Counted from the stretch's first letter, positions 44,579-53,231 are shown. The stretch: 64,000 bases of DNA from Nostoc sp. UHCC 0926 (GCF_028623165.1 NZ_CP117768.1:6514001-6578000), one strand, 5' to 3'. Numbers and translations are program-made. The notes: a model not told the origin generated them from the letters alone.

Positions 44579-46930
44579 ATGGCAGAAGAACCTACATCTA
44601 CCTTAACTAAAAACTATGTCTCTGCTGCCAATAGACACTTAAGTAAACCGACAAAAGTAACCTCAACAGCATCGGCTCGCCAATCTAGGTGGATGGTTCG
44701 CTTAGGTCATCTCCTGGCTGGTGCTTGGGCAATCAGTGCAGGAGTGCTGAGTGCTTCTGGTGGGGACTTGGTTCAAGTGATGGAAAATAAGGCGCTTTCT
44801 GGCTTTTTTCAACTGCGTGGGTCGATTGTGCCTCCAGAAGACATCGTAATTTTAGCAATAGACGATCAGTCAATATCAGTTCCCGAACAGTACTATAAAA
44901 CAAATCCGAAACAGTATGCCTACCTAGAAACACTGAAATCTTATCCTTATAAACGTGCTGCATATGCTCAGGTAATCACAAAGTTAATTAAAGCCGGTGT
45001 CCGCTCTGTAGCAGTAGACGTACTTTTTGACACGCCAAGTAGTTATGGAGTTACTGACGATCGCCAACTCCAGGCAGTATTACAAAAATATGGCAGCAAA
45101 GTTACCTTAGCAGCTGTCTACGAAAATTCCCAGACGCACCAAGGGTCTTTTATACAACTAACAGACCCACAACAGATGTTTCGTAAAGGGTTAGTATCCA
45201 TTGGCTCAGTAAATTTCCCCGTAGAGGTAGATGGTAAAGTTGATCGATTGGCGAGTGAGTTTTCTAAGTTGCTAGCTGAAGATAATTTGCTCGAGAAGCT
45301 ACCTTCTTTTGATGAAGCAGCGCTTAGAGCAGCACAAGTAAATTATCCTCAACCAAAGGGCGATCGCATTTATTTTTGGGGGCCTGCGGGTACATTTGAG
45401 CAAATACCCTTTTGGCATGTACTCGACCCGGAAAACTGGAACACCTATTTACAACAGGGAAAGGTCTTCAAAGACAAAATAGTGCTGATTGGTGCGACAG
45501 ATAAGTTAAACAATGATTATTATCCAGTCGCTGCTAGCAACAGCACTCAACCGATGTCGGGCGTGGAAATTCACGCCAATGCGATCGCAACTTTGATGCA
45601 AGGTAAAGCGATCGCCTCAGGAATTAACAATGCACCATTGCGAGGTTTGTTTGTGCTAATTCTAGTTGGCAGTACAGCCTTGATGATTAACAGACGCAAA
45701 CGTAGTATCAATAGATTTCTATATAGCCTTGCCCTTTCTGGCACTTGGGTAGGAATTAGTTATGGGTTATTTGTCTATAGTGAGTTAATTTTCCCTACGA
45801 CTTTACCAATGATCGCGATCGCGATGACCGGACTTTCCTATCTGACAACCTCATTGGTCAGGGAAAGTATCAGAAAACGCCAATTATTAGATATATTTCA
45901 GAAGTATAAAACTTCCCCCGTTGTCCAAGAAATTATTAGCCAACAAGATGACTTACAAGACCTAATCCAGCAACGAGATTTAGCCTTATCAGGGAAAGTT
46001 TTGGCTCAACGCTACAAAATTGTCAAAGTTCTCGGTTCCGGTGGATTCAGCGAAACCTATATTGCCGTAGATACCCAACGTCCTGGTAATCCGCGATGTG
46101 TTGTCAAGCAACTAAAACCAGCCAGCACCAAACCAGAAGCTTTGCAACTTGCCAGACGTTTATTTAACTCAGAGGCGCAAACACTAGAAAAATTGGGGAT
46201 GCACAGTCAAATCCCTCAACTTTTAGCGTATTTTGAAGAAGATGAAGAATTTTATTTAGTACAAGAACAGATAATTGGTCATCCTTTAAATCAGGAACTC
46301 CCAACAGGTAGAGCAATTGAAGAAGTTGCAGTTATCAAAATTGTCAGGGACTTATTGCAAACATTAATATTTGTCCATAAAAACAACGTGATTCACCGGG
46401 ATATTAAACCCAGCAATATCATCCGGCGACATTCAGACGGTAAACTAGTACTGATTGACTTTGGAGCTGTCAAAGAAGTCAGCACAAAACAGCTTGATCA
46501 TCAAGAACAAACCCCCTTGACCATTGGCATTGGTACTCAAGGTTACGCACCAAGCGAGCAATGTTTTGGGCGGCCACACTACAGTAGTGATATCTATGCA
46601 GTCGGCATGGTTGGAATTAAAGCCTTGACTGGTATAGCACCCCGTGAGCTAGATAGAGATGCTGATGGAGAGATAAAATGGAGCGAGCGCTCCCAGGTGA
46701 GCCACTCCCTAGCTCAGATTCTCAGTAAAATGGTGCTGGATGACTTTAAACAGCGATATCAGTCTGCATCAGAGGCTCTTAAGGATCTTGAAGCTCTTGA
46801 AGCTTTTAATGATGTTGTAAATTCCCAAAGCAGATACCTCATGCCACAGGATGACTCATTAATGAATACTTTAGACGATTTAGGCACTCCCACAAAATCT
46901 TGTTCAGAAGGACAAGAGACTGACAAATAA
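44579..46930 (+). CDS. CHASE2-domain serine/threonine protein kinase
   Basis: A 783-residue membrane kinase. One N-terminal membrane segment (about 38-58), then an extracytoplasmic CHASE2 sensor (EDIVILAIDDQSI; GVRSVAVDVLFDTPS; KDKIVLIGATDKLNNDYYPVA; GVEIHANAIATLMQGKAI), three membrane helices (about 355-425), and a Hanks-type kinase: VLGSGGFSETYIAVD (Gly loop), VVKQLKP (Lys), VIHRDIKPSNII, LIDFGAVKEV, GTQGYAPSEQ. All catalytic residues are intact. The ligand is unknown. Such kinases regulate stress or cell-differentiation responses in filamentous cyanobacteria. Confidence 0.93.
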   Translation: MAEEPTSTLTKNYVSAANRHLSKPTKVTSTASARQSRWMVRLGHLLAGAWAISAGVLSASGGDLVQVMENKALSGFFQLRGSIVPPEDIVILAIDDQSISVPEQYYKTNPKQYAYLETLKSYPYKRAAYAQVITKLIKAGVRSVAVDVLFDTPSSYGVTDDRQLQAVLQKYGSKVTLAAVYENSQTHQGSFIQLTDPQQMFRKGLVSIGSVNFPVEVDGKVDRLASEFSKLLAEDNLLEKLPSFDEAALRAAQVNYPQPKGDRIYFWGPAGTFEQIPFWHVLDPENWNTYLQQGKVFKDKIVLIGATDKLNNDYYPVAASNSTQPMSGVEIHANAIATLMQGKAIASGINNAPLRGLFVLILVGSTALMINRRKRSINRFLYSLALSGTWVGISYGLFVYSELIFPTTLPMIAIAMTGLSYLTTSLVRESIRKRQLLDIFQKYKTSPVVQEIISQQDDLQDLIQQRDLALSGKVLAQRYKIVKVLGSGGFSETYIAVDTQRPGNPRCVVKQLKPASTKPEALQLARRLFNSEAQTLEKLGMHSQIPQLLAYFEEDEEFYLVQEQIIGHPLNQELPTGRAIEEVAVIKIVRDLLQTLIFVHKNNVIHRDIKPSNIIRRHSDGKLVLIDFGAVKEVSTKQLDHQEQTPLTIGIGTQGYAPSEQCFGRPHYSSDIYAVGMVGIKALTGIAPRELDRDADGEIKWSERSQVSHSLAQILSKMVLDDFKQRYQSASEALKDLEALEAFNDVVNSQSRYLMPQDDSLMNTLDDLGTPTKSCSEGQETDK

Positions 46931-47139
46931 AAAAATATCCAATTGCTGTGGAAGCTGTTCTTGAGCAGGGGAAGCAGAATCTGATAGTTGTATTGGATAC
47001 AAGAATTTGGATAATTTAATTTTTGGAGTTCCCCAAGAATAATTAGGCATAAGGGCGGGGAGAAGAGAAGAAGGATTTTCTCCCATACACGCCGCCCCTT
47101 CTATGTTCGTGTCTTCTTCACTCAATCCTGCACATGATT

Positions 47140-48486
47140 TTAAGTTAAGGACAAGAATTCTTCTCCTGTCGTGGGATGAATGGCTATTGTTTCATCCAAA
47201 TCTTCTTTGGTAATGCCCTTGCGAATTGCCACGCCGAGACTTTGAATGATATCTGCTGCGTGTTCACCCACCATATGAGCACCCAAAACTTGCCCAGAAT
47301 CACCATTTAACACTATCTTCATAGTAGTTGGCTCATTCTGTTCGATTAACTGATACAACAGTGGTTGGAACTGGGTGCAGTAGCATTGTACAGATTCACC
47401 AAATTTTTCCCGTGCTTTGGCTTCTGTCATTCCCACACTAGCCGCTTCTGGACGGCAAAAAACAGCAGTGGGCACATAATCATAATTCAGTTTTTGCGCC
47501 TTGTTCCCAAAAACTGTATCGGCAAAGGCAATACCTTCTGCCTTAGCCACTGGAGACAATTGCAGGCGGCTGGTGCAGTCACCTACAGCAAAAATATTTT
47601 CTTGGCTGGTGCGGCTGTATTCATCTACTTTAATTGCACCATCTTCACCAAGTTCAACATGGGCATTTTCCAAGCCAAGATTCTTGGTATTTGGAGCGTA
47701 ACCTGTGGCAACTAAGATGGTATCTGCTGTAATTATTTCTCGGCTCTCACCAGTAATAGTTAACAACAAACCTTCTTCGGAGAATTTGATTTCTTGACTA
47801 GTGCTGTTGGTGAACAACTTAATTCCGCGTTTGCTCAAACCCTGTTGTACCGCAGAGCGAATGTCATTATCAAACCCCGATAAAATCATCTCGTCTTTTT
47901 CAATTACCGTCACCTCGCAGCCAAAAGCGTGCATCATGCTGGAAAATTCTACGCCAATATAGCCGCCGCCAATGACTGCTAAACGTTTCGGCAGATAAGG
48001 CAACTGAAACATTTCGCGGGATGTGATGGCGTATTCTATACCTGGGATTTGGGGCTTGAGGGGTTGTCCTCCCACAGCAATTAAAATTTTGTCTGCTGTA
48101 ACTTTGCGTCCATCAATATTGATAGTATGGGTATCGATGAAAGTGGCATATTCAGAAATTAGTTCAATTCCAGCTTTGTGCAATTGCTGAAAATAGGATT
48201 GGTTAATCCTGTCAATATGCTGGTGTACTGACTTAATAAATAATGTCCAGTCAAAGTATGTTTGACAGTCACTCCACCCATAACTCTGCGCTATTTGATT
48301 TTGCAGGGCGAAGTCAGCTGCGTAAACAATCAGTTTTTTGGGAACGCAACCGCGATTTACACAGGTTCCACCGATGGCTTCTTGTTCAGCAACAGCTACA
48401 CGGACTCCGTAACTAGCTGCTTTTTTAGCTGCTGCCAATCCCCCAGGCCCAGCACCAATGATAAACAAGTCGTAATCAAATGTCAT
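47140..48486 (-). CDS. gor: Glutathione-disulfide reductase
   Basis: A 448-residue FAD/NADPH flavoenzyme. N-terminal FAD site FIIGAGPGGLAAAKKAASYG; redox disulfide GGTCVNRGCVPKKL; NADPH site AVIGGGYIGVEFSSM; FAVGDCTSRLQLSPVAKAEG; C-terminal interface with the catalytic His (IAIHPTTGEEF). ATG 48486 (MTFDYDLF) is preferred to the ATG seven codons upstream. CVNRGC distinguishes glutathione reductase from dihydrolipoamide dehydrogenase (CLNxGC). Cyanobacterial forms may use altered NADP residues; specificity is not read here. Confidence 0.92.
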   Translation of the reverse strand: MTFDYDLFIIGAGPGGLAAAKKAASYGVRVAVAEQEAIGGTCVNRGCVPKKLIVYAADFALQNQIAQSYGWSDCQTYFDWTLFIKSVHQHIDRINQSYFQQLHKAGIELISEYATFIDTHTINIDGRKVTADKILIAVGGQPLKPQIPGIEYAITSREMFQLPYLPKRLAVIGGGYIGVEFSSMMHAFGCEVTVIEKDEMILSGFDNDIRSAVQQGLSKRGIKLFTNSTSQEIKFSEEGLLLTITGESREIITADTILVATGYAPNTKNLGLENAHVELGEDGAIKVDEYSRTSQENIFAVGDCTSRLQLSPVAKAEGIAFADTVFGNKAQKLNYDYVPTAVFCRPEAASVGMTEAKAREKFGESVQCYCTQFQPLLYQLIEQNEPTTMKIVLNGDSGQVLGAHMVGEHAADIIQSLGVAIRKGITKEDLDETIAIHPTTGEEFLSLT

Positions 48487-48739
48487 AAAAATCTGTTCCT
48501 TTTTCACTTTTTGGAAAGCAGAGCTATTTCATCCCTTATAGTTACTCAGACAAAACTTCATCTACTGTCTTTAGGTGGACAAATTGGGATGAAACCAGGC
48601 TGATATGTAGCAGATTGCCGCCTTAATAGCAATTACATCCAAAAGGAACAGCGATCGCCCGAATATTGCTAAGTTGTATTACATTATCTTGCCAAAAAAG
48701 GATCTTGTCTATCCTACAAAAGGTAAATGTTTGCGATGC

Positions 48740-49426
48740 CTAGTTTGGGGGGGTATGCGATCGCACTTCTGGGCAGTAGCTGCATTGAAAAAAATTCAGC
48801 CGATTAAGCCATTGATGCCAGACATGAATTAGCCTTGCGCGGTCAAATTCAAAAATCTCTGCTTCTTCACCTGGCAAGGCCACGACAATGAGAGCATGGT
48901 TAATTTTGCAGTTAAACAGGCGATCGCTATAATACCGATTTATGGCACCACCATAAGCAGCTAGTTGTAAAGGCTTGTCATAAAGCTTATCAAATCTCAG
49001 TTTTGGTTCCTCGGCTGTAGTCCATTCAATTAAATACGGAACACCTTGATAACGAGCAACTAAATCAACTTTCCCGGCGTAAACTTCCTGATAGTTAGGC
49101 ACAACTTGCTCAACCAGTTGCACATCGCTAAGTTGGTTTAGCACAGATTGAACACTATCCCAGTAAGGCTGAATCAGGCTGCTGTCAGGTTTGGGCGAGT
49201 AACCTTGCAGGTGTTCTTTAATCAACTGGTGCAAGGCATTTCCTCGACGGCGGCTGTTAGCGGCAATTCGATTTGCCTCTGCATCGCCAACTTTATTACG
49301 CCAATAGGAAAGGGCGGCTAGAGATTTTGGTGGCTGTGTCGCTTTTAAAACTGTGGTGACAGCAGGGAGAAGAACGCCACCATTGCCTTGATAGTAGCAT
49401 CGTCCGTTGATATAGGTAGATTTCAT
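48740..49426 (-). CDS. PD-(D/E)XK-superfamily nuclease-like protein (MGME1-like)
   Basis: A 228-residue protein. Features: LPAVTTVLKATQPP and ALSYWRNKVGDAEANRIAANSRRRGNALHQLIKEHLQG (conserved helix with Gly-x-x-His-x-x-Ile), VYAGKVDLVARYQGVPYLIEWTTAEEP (the D...E-x-x core; Thr stands where active members have Lys) and LQLAAYGGAINRYY (Gln-x-x-Tyr). The overall pattern matches single-strand exonucleases of the RecB-like/MGME1 group. The substituted Lys raises the question of whether it is catalytic. It stands alone upstream of, and divergent from, the HTH gene at 49592. Confidence 0.75.
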   Translation of the reverse strand: MKSTYINGRCYYQGNGGVLLPAVTTVLKATQPPKSLAALSYWRNKVGDAEANRIAANSRRRGNALHQLIKEHLQGYSPKPDSSLIQPYWDSVQSVLNQLSDVQLVEQVVPNYQEVYAGKVDLVARYQGVPYLIEWTTAEEPKLRFDKLYDKPLQLAAYGGAINRYYSDRLFNCKINHALIVVALPGEEAEIFEFDRARLIHVWHQWLNRLNFFQCSYCPEVRSHTPPN

Positions 49427-49591
49427 AAGTTGCGAGTAATGAATTACTACATCAACTAGCTTCGAGGGTTGGTGTCTGAGATAACGTCTGAGTCAGCTAT
49501 CCAGAGTGTCTGACTTGGTGTATGAGTGTGTATGACTTTTAATTAGTTAATTAGCTTTAGTTAAGATGATTAAAAGTTGCGTAGTTTAAAT

Positions 49592-50635
49592 ATGGCAGAG
49601 CGTGGGCTTAAAGCATCTACAGAAGGTATCGCAAAAGCAAATCAAGCTTTGATCCGTAATAATTTAAATAAGACTGCTTTAGCAAGAGATTTAGGACTAT
49701 CTCGCGCAACAGTTACCAATTTCTTTCGGGTGATACCAATTGATCGCCTCAATTTTGAAGAAATTTGTAAAAGGCTCGGTCTAAATTGGCAAGAGATAGT
49801 TGATATTCCAGTTTGTAAATCTCAAACAGAGGAACATCAAAATACAACATCAAAAACTTTTGATTTTTTGGGGCGTGAGGATGCGATAAAATATCAGTTA
49901 CTAAAGGAAGAAATTGATAAAATGTTCGCCTCAGAGCTTGACATACAGCAGCTTCTTAAATTCGTAAGCTGTAAATCGCGTCAAATTAAAGCTGAAAGCT
50001 ATACGGAACATAAATTATCAGCTATCCGTGCTTACTATCTACACCTTTATTCTAATTCAGGCATTGATCTCTATCTGGCTTTTTCCCTTGATTCAAGTAT
50101 TAAATATAATCCTTCTCTGATGCTAGACTTGAATCTTGCCAAAACCCTAAGTTGCTTTTATGACTTCCCTCGTAGTTTGAGTCACGCTAGTTATATTGCC
50201 GATTTCCTAGAACTCGCTATTAAACAACTTGCTCATAATAAAATAAACTTACAACAATCACAAAAAGACCAATTGCTAAGTGAACTGCGAGAACTGAGAC
50301 AACAACTACCTTCTGAGTTAGAGTTAGTACCATCTAGTCCGAACACTAAAAACGATGAAGACAGGACAAGATTTGAAAAATTTATCGGATGGTGGCAGAA
50401 TGAAGGTCAGAACTGGGCTGGAGAACTTAGAACTGTGATGATTGCTTATAGAGGCATTAGTCAGGATTTTTGGTTGTTAGATAAACAAAAATTGATAGTA
50501 CTTCATCGTTATTACTCGTTCAACAAATTGTTAGTAGATTTTCTAAGAAATACTTCTGATAACATCCGATCGCACATCGAAGACACCCTACTCTTACCCA
50601 TTGCTGAAATAGAAAAACGACCATTCAAAAATTAA
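49592..50635 (+). CDS. HTH protein resembling an NLR that lacks its NACHT core
   Basis: ATG 49592 (MAERGLKASTEG) is chosen over an in-frame TTG. Residues 1-70 are a Cro/XRE-like HTH (NKTALARDLGLSRATVTNFFR; FEEICKRLGLNWQEIVDIP), the N-terminus common in large Nostoc NACHT proteins. Residues about 245-347 (FEKFIGWWQNEGQNWAGELRTVMIAYRGI, LHRYYSFNKLLVDFL, IEDTLLLPIAEIEKR) match the usual C-terminus of those proteins. Between them is only a helical segment (TFDFLGREDAI; ALSAIRAYYLHL-like) and no Walker motif. It may be an internally deleted NLR or a stand-alone regulator. Full-length frame, no stops. Confidence 0.7.
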   Translation: MAERGLKASTEGIAKANQALIRNNLNKTALARDLGLSRATVTNFFRVIPIDRLNFEEICKRLGLNWQEIVDIPVCKSQTEEHQNTTSKTFDFLGREDAIKYQLLKEEIDKMFASELDIQQLLKFVSCKSRQIKAESYTEHKLSAIRAYYLHLYSNSGIDLYLAFSLDSSIKYNPSLMLDLNLAKTLSCFYDFPRSLSHASYIADFLELAIKQLAHNKINLQQSQKDQLLSELRELRQQLPSELELVPSSPNTKNDEDRTRFEKFIGWWQNEGQNWAGELRTVMIAYRGISQDFWLLDKQKLIVLHRYYSFNKLLVDFLRNTSDNIRSHIEDTLLLPIAEIEKRPFKN

Positions 50636-50675
50636 ATCGCCTTCTTCTTTGCGTGAGGTAAAAATCAAAAACAAA

Positions 50676-50783
50676 GGCGGGTGCGGGGATTGAACCCGCT
50701 AATCCCCACAATGGTGGAGACATAACCGATAACCCTAAATTCTTCGGCCCCGAAAGGCAAGTTGCGAACAGGGATAACCCGCC
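50676..50783 (-). ncRNA. Y RNA-like RNA with tRNA-like acceptor and T arm (Y-E)
   Basis: Read 5' to 3' on the minus strand: a perfect 7-bp acceptor (GGCGGGT/ACCCGCC); no D arm; a Y module with CTTGCC, a short hairpin, GGCCGA and AGGGTTATCG; a small CCAC/GTGG hairpin in the anticodon position; and a T arm GCGGG-TTCAATC-CCCGC. It is followed by TTTGTTTTTGATTTTT, a likely terminator tail. It lies 47 bp after the Ro60 gene on the same strand. Lacking a D arm and usable anticodon, it cannot be an ordinary tRNA. Confidence 0.8.
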
Positions 50784-50830
50784 ATGAAATATGAAGGATA
50801 AAGTGTTCATCCTTTACCCTTCAGCAATAT

Positions 50831-52432
50831 CTACAACTCATCCGTAGCCAGCATTTGGATGATCCGAGGCGTACCCGGATCAAACCCTGCCAAATCCCAA
50901 GACAGTGAATCTTCAGGATCTACCAAAGTAATTTGGTAAGGTGTCAAGCTGACATACACCGCCTTGACGTTAGGATTTACCTTTTTGCGGTATTCCTTCA
51001 GCGCTTGACTTGGATGCTTATTTCCCGCCCAGCTTTCTGAGTCAGTCCAAAAGCAGACAACATCCGCCTTGAACTTATTCTTAATCATCCAGTCGTAAGC
51101 CACAGATGCATCTGTTCCACCAAAGTTTTGGTTGCTAGCTTTGCGAACCGCAGAACTAAAACTATCTTTGGCGGTGATACCCAATTCACGGAATTCCGTA
51201 GCAAAGCCGCGAATCATGTAGTTTTTCTCTGCTTTTGCTGTTACCAGTGCCATTGTAGTGGCAATTTCACAACAACTTAGTCCCATATCTGCAACCAAGC
51301 TACCCATAGAACCAGAAACATCCACGGCGTGCATGAACACTTTACGTGTGGGTTGCACAACATCAAAAGACAGTTCAACCGCCTTTTCTAAAATGTCCAC
51401 AATCCGAGGAACTGGGTTCCAAGTTTTCTTACTGCGTCCTAATGTTCCACCAGATTGATAAGTTTTGAGTGCTTTCAAAACATCAATCGGATGGATACGA
51501 CCTTTACGCAGATGTTCTCTGCGATTAAGAACTGTTTCCACTTGCAGCAAATTGGCGCTTTCATCAGCTCGCAACACGCCCAGTTCAGTTAAAGAACCCA
51601 AGTTACGCAGCATTGCACCTATTGGCATTTCCTGAAATAGCAGCTGCCAAGCTTGCTGATCCATTTTGCCCACAGGTGCAGCCATTTCGTGGGTTAAGCG
51701 TCCTTGGGAAATAGCTTCATGGGTTTGGGTGGGATTTCGCTTCAGCCACTCATACCACCAAATCTGCGCCAACGCCTCTGAGGGAATGTCTGCGGGCAAT
51801 TCTTCCCAGCCTCTAACTACCCACTCAAATAGTTGACGGTGATTTTCTGTAGGCGGTTTGACATGGAACAACCGCAACGCATCTCGGTGGGAGAAGCCTT
51901 GACGCTGTTGATATTTCAACAGTTGATAAGCTAAACCCTTGACATCTTCCCGTGAGAGCCAAGTTTTACCAGCTTCCCGCACCACCTTGCCAAATCCCCG
52001 CAGAGATTTGGTGTAGTTCAACCATTCGTAGAAGTGGCTACCAGTGCGGACAACTTGCGGGAAGATTTCACCAAAAGCCTGTTTTGCTTCTGGTGCTTCA
52101 CCCATCGACAGCAGCACCAAAGCTAATATAGGCGCACTGTTATTGATGGCGCGTCCATCGCTAGCATACAGAATTTCTTCTGCCGCACGGCTGGGATTTT
52201 CGGCAACAGCTTGTCTGACAACTGTCACAAAATCTTCAGTTAATTCCTGTTTACCAGCGTAGTAAGTGCTTTTTGCTGTGCCAACCAACAGACAACGGCG
52301 TAGCATCTTCCAAATGCCAGCATCAAACATAAAGCCGCCGGAACGTCCCTGAACCATTTCTGCTTCTCGTCCGGGGATAGGCTGATTTTGGGGTGTTGTA
52401 GTCTTTTTGTTAGTGAAAAAATTGTAATTCAT
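50831..52432 (-). CDS. rsr: Ro60/Rsr: TROVE and vWA domain RNA-binding protein
   Basis: A 533-residue bacterial Ro orthologue. Residues about 24-350 are the TROVE HEAT-like ring (FMFDAGIWKMLRRCLLVGTAKSTYYAGKQELTED; SRAAEEILYASDGRAINNSAPILALVLLS; LLKYQQRQGFSHRDALRLFH; PIGAMLRNLGSLTELGVL; HPIDVLKALKTYQSGGT), and residues 365-533 a vWA domain with intact MIDAS (DVSGSMGS 371-378; GGTDAS; WTDSESWAG). Ro binds Y RNAs on its outer surface and misfolded RNA ends in its cavity, working with PNPase or in stress survival. Five Y RNA-like genes flank it on the same strand: one 3', four 5'. Confidence 0.95.
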   Translation of the reverse strand: MNYNFFTNKKTTTPQNQPIPGREAEMVQGRSGGFMFDAGIWKMLRRCLLVGTAKSTYYAGKQELTEDFVTVVRQAVAENPSRAAEEILYASDGRAINNSAPILALVLLSMGEAPEAKQAFGEIFPQVVRTGSHFYEWLNYTKSLRGFGKVVREAGKTWLSREDVKGLAYQLLKYQQRQGFSHRDALRLFHVKPPTENHRQLFEWVVRGWEELPADIPSEALAQIWWYEWLKRNPTQTHEAISQGRLTHEMAAPVGKMDQQAWQLLFQEMPIGAMLRNLGSLTELGVLRADESANLLQVETVLNRREHLRKGRIHPIDVLKALKTYQSGGTLGRSKKTWNPVPRIVDILEKAVELSFDVVQPTRKVFMHAVDVSGSMGSLVADMGLSCCEIATTMALVTAKAEKNYMIRGFATEFRELGITAKDSFSSAVRKASNQNFGGTDASVAYDWMIKNKFKADVVCFWTDSESWAGNKHPSQALKEYRKKVNPNVKAVYVSLTPYQITLVDPEDSLSWDLAGFDPGTPRIIQMLATDEL

Positions 52433-52468
52433 GGCTTCATCTCCCGGCCCTTGCGGGCAAAAATGAAA

Positions 52469-52596
52469 GGTGGCAGGGCAGGATTTGAACCCGCGACATC
52501 CGGCTTAAGAGGCGATAACCCTAATTCGTCGGCCTTTTCAGGCAAGGTGTGAACAAGGATGTTTTTCGGCGCTCTACCAACTGAGCTACCTGCCAC
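52469..52596 (-). ncRNA. Y RNA-like RNA with full tRNA-like body (Y-A)
   Basis: On the minus strand: acceptor GTGGCAG/CTGCCAC (7 bp, perfect), a canonical D arm (AGCTCAGTTGGTAGAGC), a Y module (CCTTGCC, GAAA-capped hairpin, GGCCGA, TTAGGGTTATCG), then CTCTTAA (a tRNA-Lys(CUU)-like anticodon loop) and a T arm GCGGG-TTCAAAT-CCTGC. ACATCC before and GGATGT after the module can pair. Discriminator C, no encoded CCA. It lies 37 bp upstream of the Ro60 start codon on the same strand, so it may share its transcript. Confidence 0.82.
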
Positions 52597-52650
52597 ATGA
52601 AAATTTTGGATTTTGGATTTTGGATTTTAAATTTAATCCAAAATTATTTG

Positions 52651-52774
52651 TGTAGCGGAGCGGGATTTGAACCCGCGACCTCTCGAACCCGATTCGATAA
52701 CCCTAATTCGTCGGCCTTTTCAGGCAAGGGGTGAACAAGGATGTTTAGCGCTCTACCACTGAGCTACCCGCCAC
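52651..52774 (-). ncRNA. Y RNA-like RNA with full tRNA-like body (Y-B)
   Basis: Acceptor GTGGCGG/CCGCTAC (7 bp, one G-T pair), D arm AGCTCAGTGGTAGAGC, the Y module identical to Y-A through CTTGCC, the GAAA hairpin, GGCCGACGAATTAGGGTTATCG, a TCGA-ATCGGGT-TCGA arm in the anticodon position, and T arm GCGGG-TTCAAAT-CCCGC. After the acceptor come discriminator A and CAA, one base from CCA. Separated from Y-A by an AT-rich inverted heptamer repeat (52600-52645). Confidence 0.82.
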
Positions 52775-52911
52775 ATGAAATTTTTGATTTGAGATTTTAA
52801 ATTAAATCCAAAATCGTTCGACTGAGCGACTTGCCTTGAGCATTCGCGCAGCGTCTCCAAGAGTTGCCGAAAGGAGCCGAAGTCCAAAATCTCAAATCTA
52901 AAATTAATTGG

Positions 52912-53035
52912 TGTAGTGGAGCGGGAATCGAACCCGCGACCTCCCGCTTGGCAGGCGATAACCCTCAATTCGTCGGCCTTTTCAGGCAAGGGGTGAATAA
53001 GGTTTAGGCGCTCTAACCACTGAGCTACCCACCAC
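52912..53035 (-). ncRNA. Y RNA-like RNA with full tRNA-like body (Y-C)
   Basis: Acceptor GTGGTGG/CCACTAC, D arm AGCTCAGTGGTTAGAGC, Y module with CCTTGCC, GAAA hairpin, GGCCGACGAATTGAGGGTTATCG (one extra G against Y-A/Y-B), then CTGCCAA, a tRNA-Gly(GCC)-like loop, with AGGTC variable loop and T arm GCGGG-TTCGATT-CCCGC. The acceptor is followed by A and an encoded CCA. Strong tRNA resemblance apart from the insertion. Confidence 0.82.
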
Positions 53036-53100
53036 ATGAAAAATTTTAGATTTTAAATTTTAGATTTTAGATTCAATTCCATTATCTGAAATTAGTTTGG

Positions 53101-53231
53101 TGTAGCGGAACAGGATTTTTACCTGCACCTCCAGAAGTTTGATCAAGGGTGTTTTAGTTATATGCGATAACCCTCGATATGTCGGCCTTTCCGGGCAAGG
53201 TGGGCGCTCTGCCATTTGAGCTATCCGCTAC
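53101..53231 (-). ncRNA. Y RNA-like RNA, divergent copy (Y-D)
   Basis: Acceptor GTAGCGG/CCGCTAC (perfect), D arm AGCTCAAATGGCAGAGC, Y module with CCTTGCC, a GGAA-capped hairpin, GGCCGACATATCGAGGGTTATCG, then a longer AT-rich variable segment and a T arm whose loop is TAAAAAT instead of TTCAAAT. Discriminator A plus encoded CCA follow. It is the farthest from Ro60 and the most diverged; the T-loop change and short Y stem may mean decay or a specialised form. Confidence 0.72.

Noticed and set aside
52469..53231. Ordinary tRNA genes or tRNA genes with introns
   Set aside because: All share the same internal Y RNA-like core with a Ro-binding consensus, lie beside Ro60, and do not form a proper anticodon stem when the core is removed; one copy lacks a D arm.
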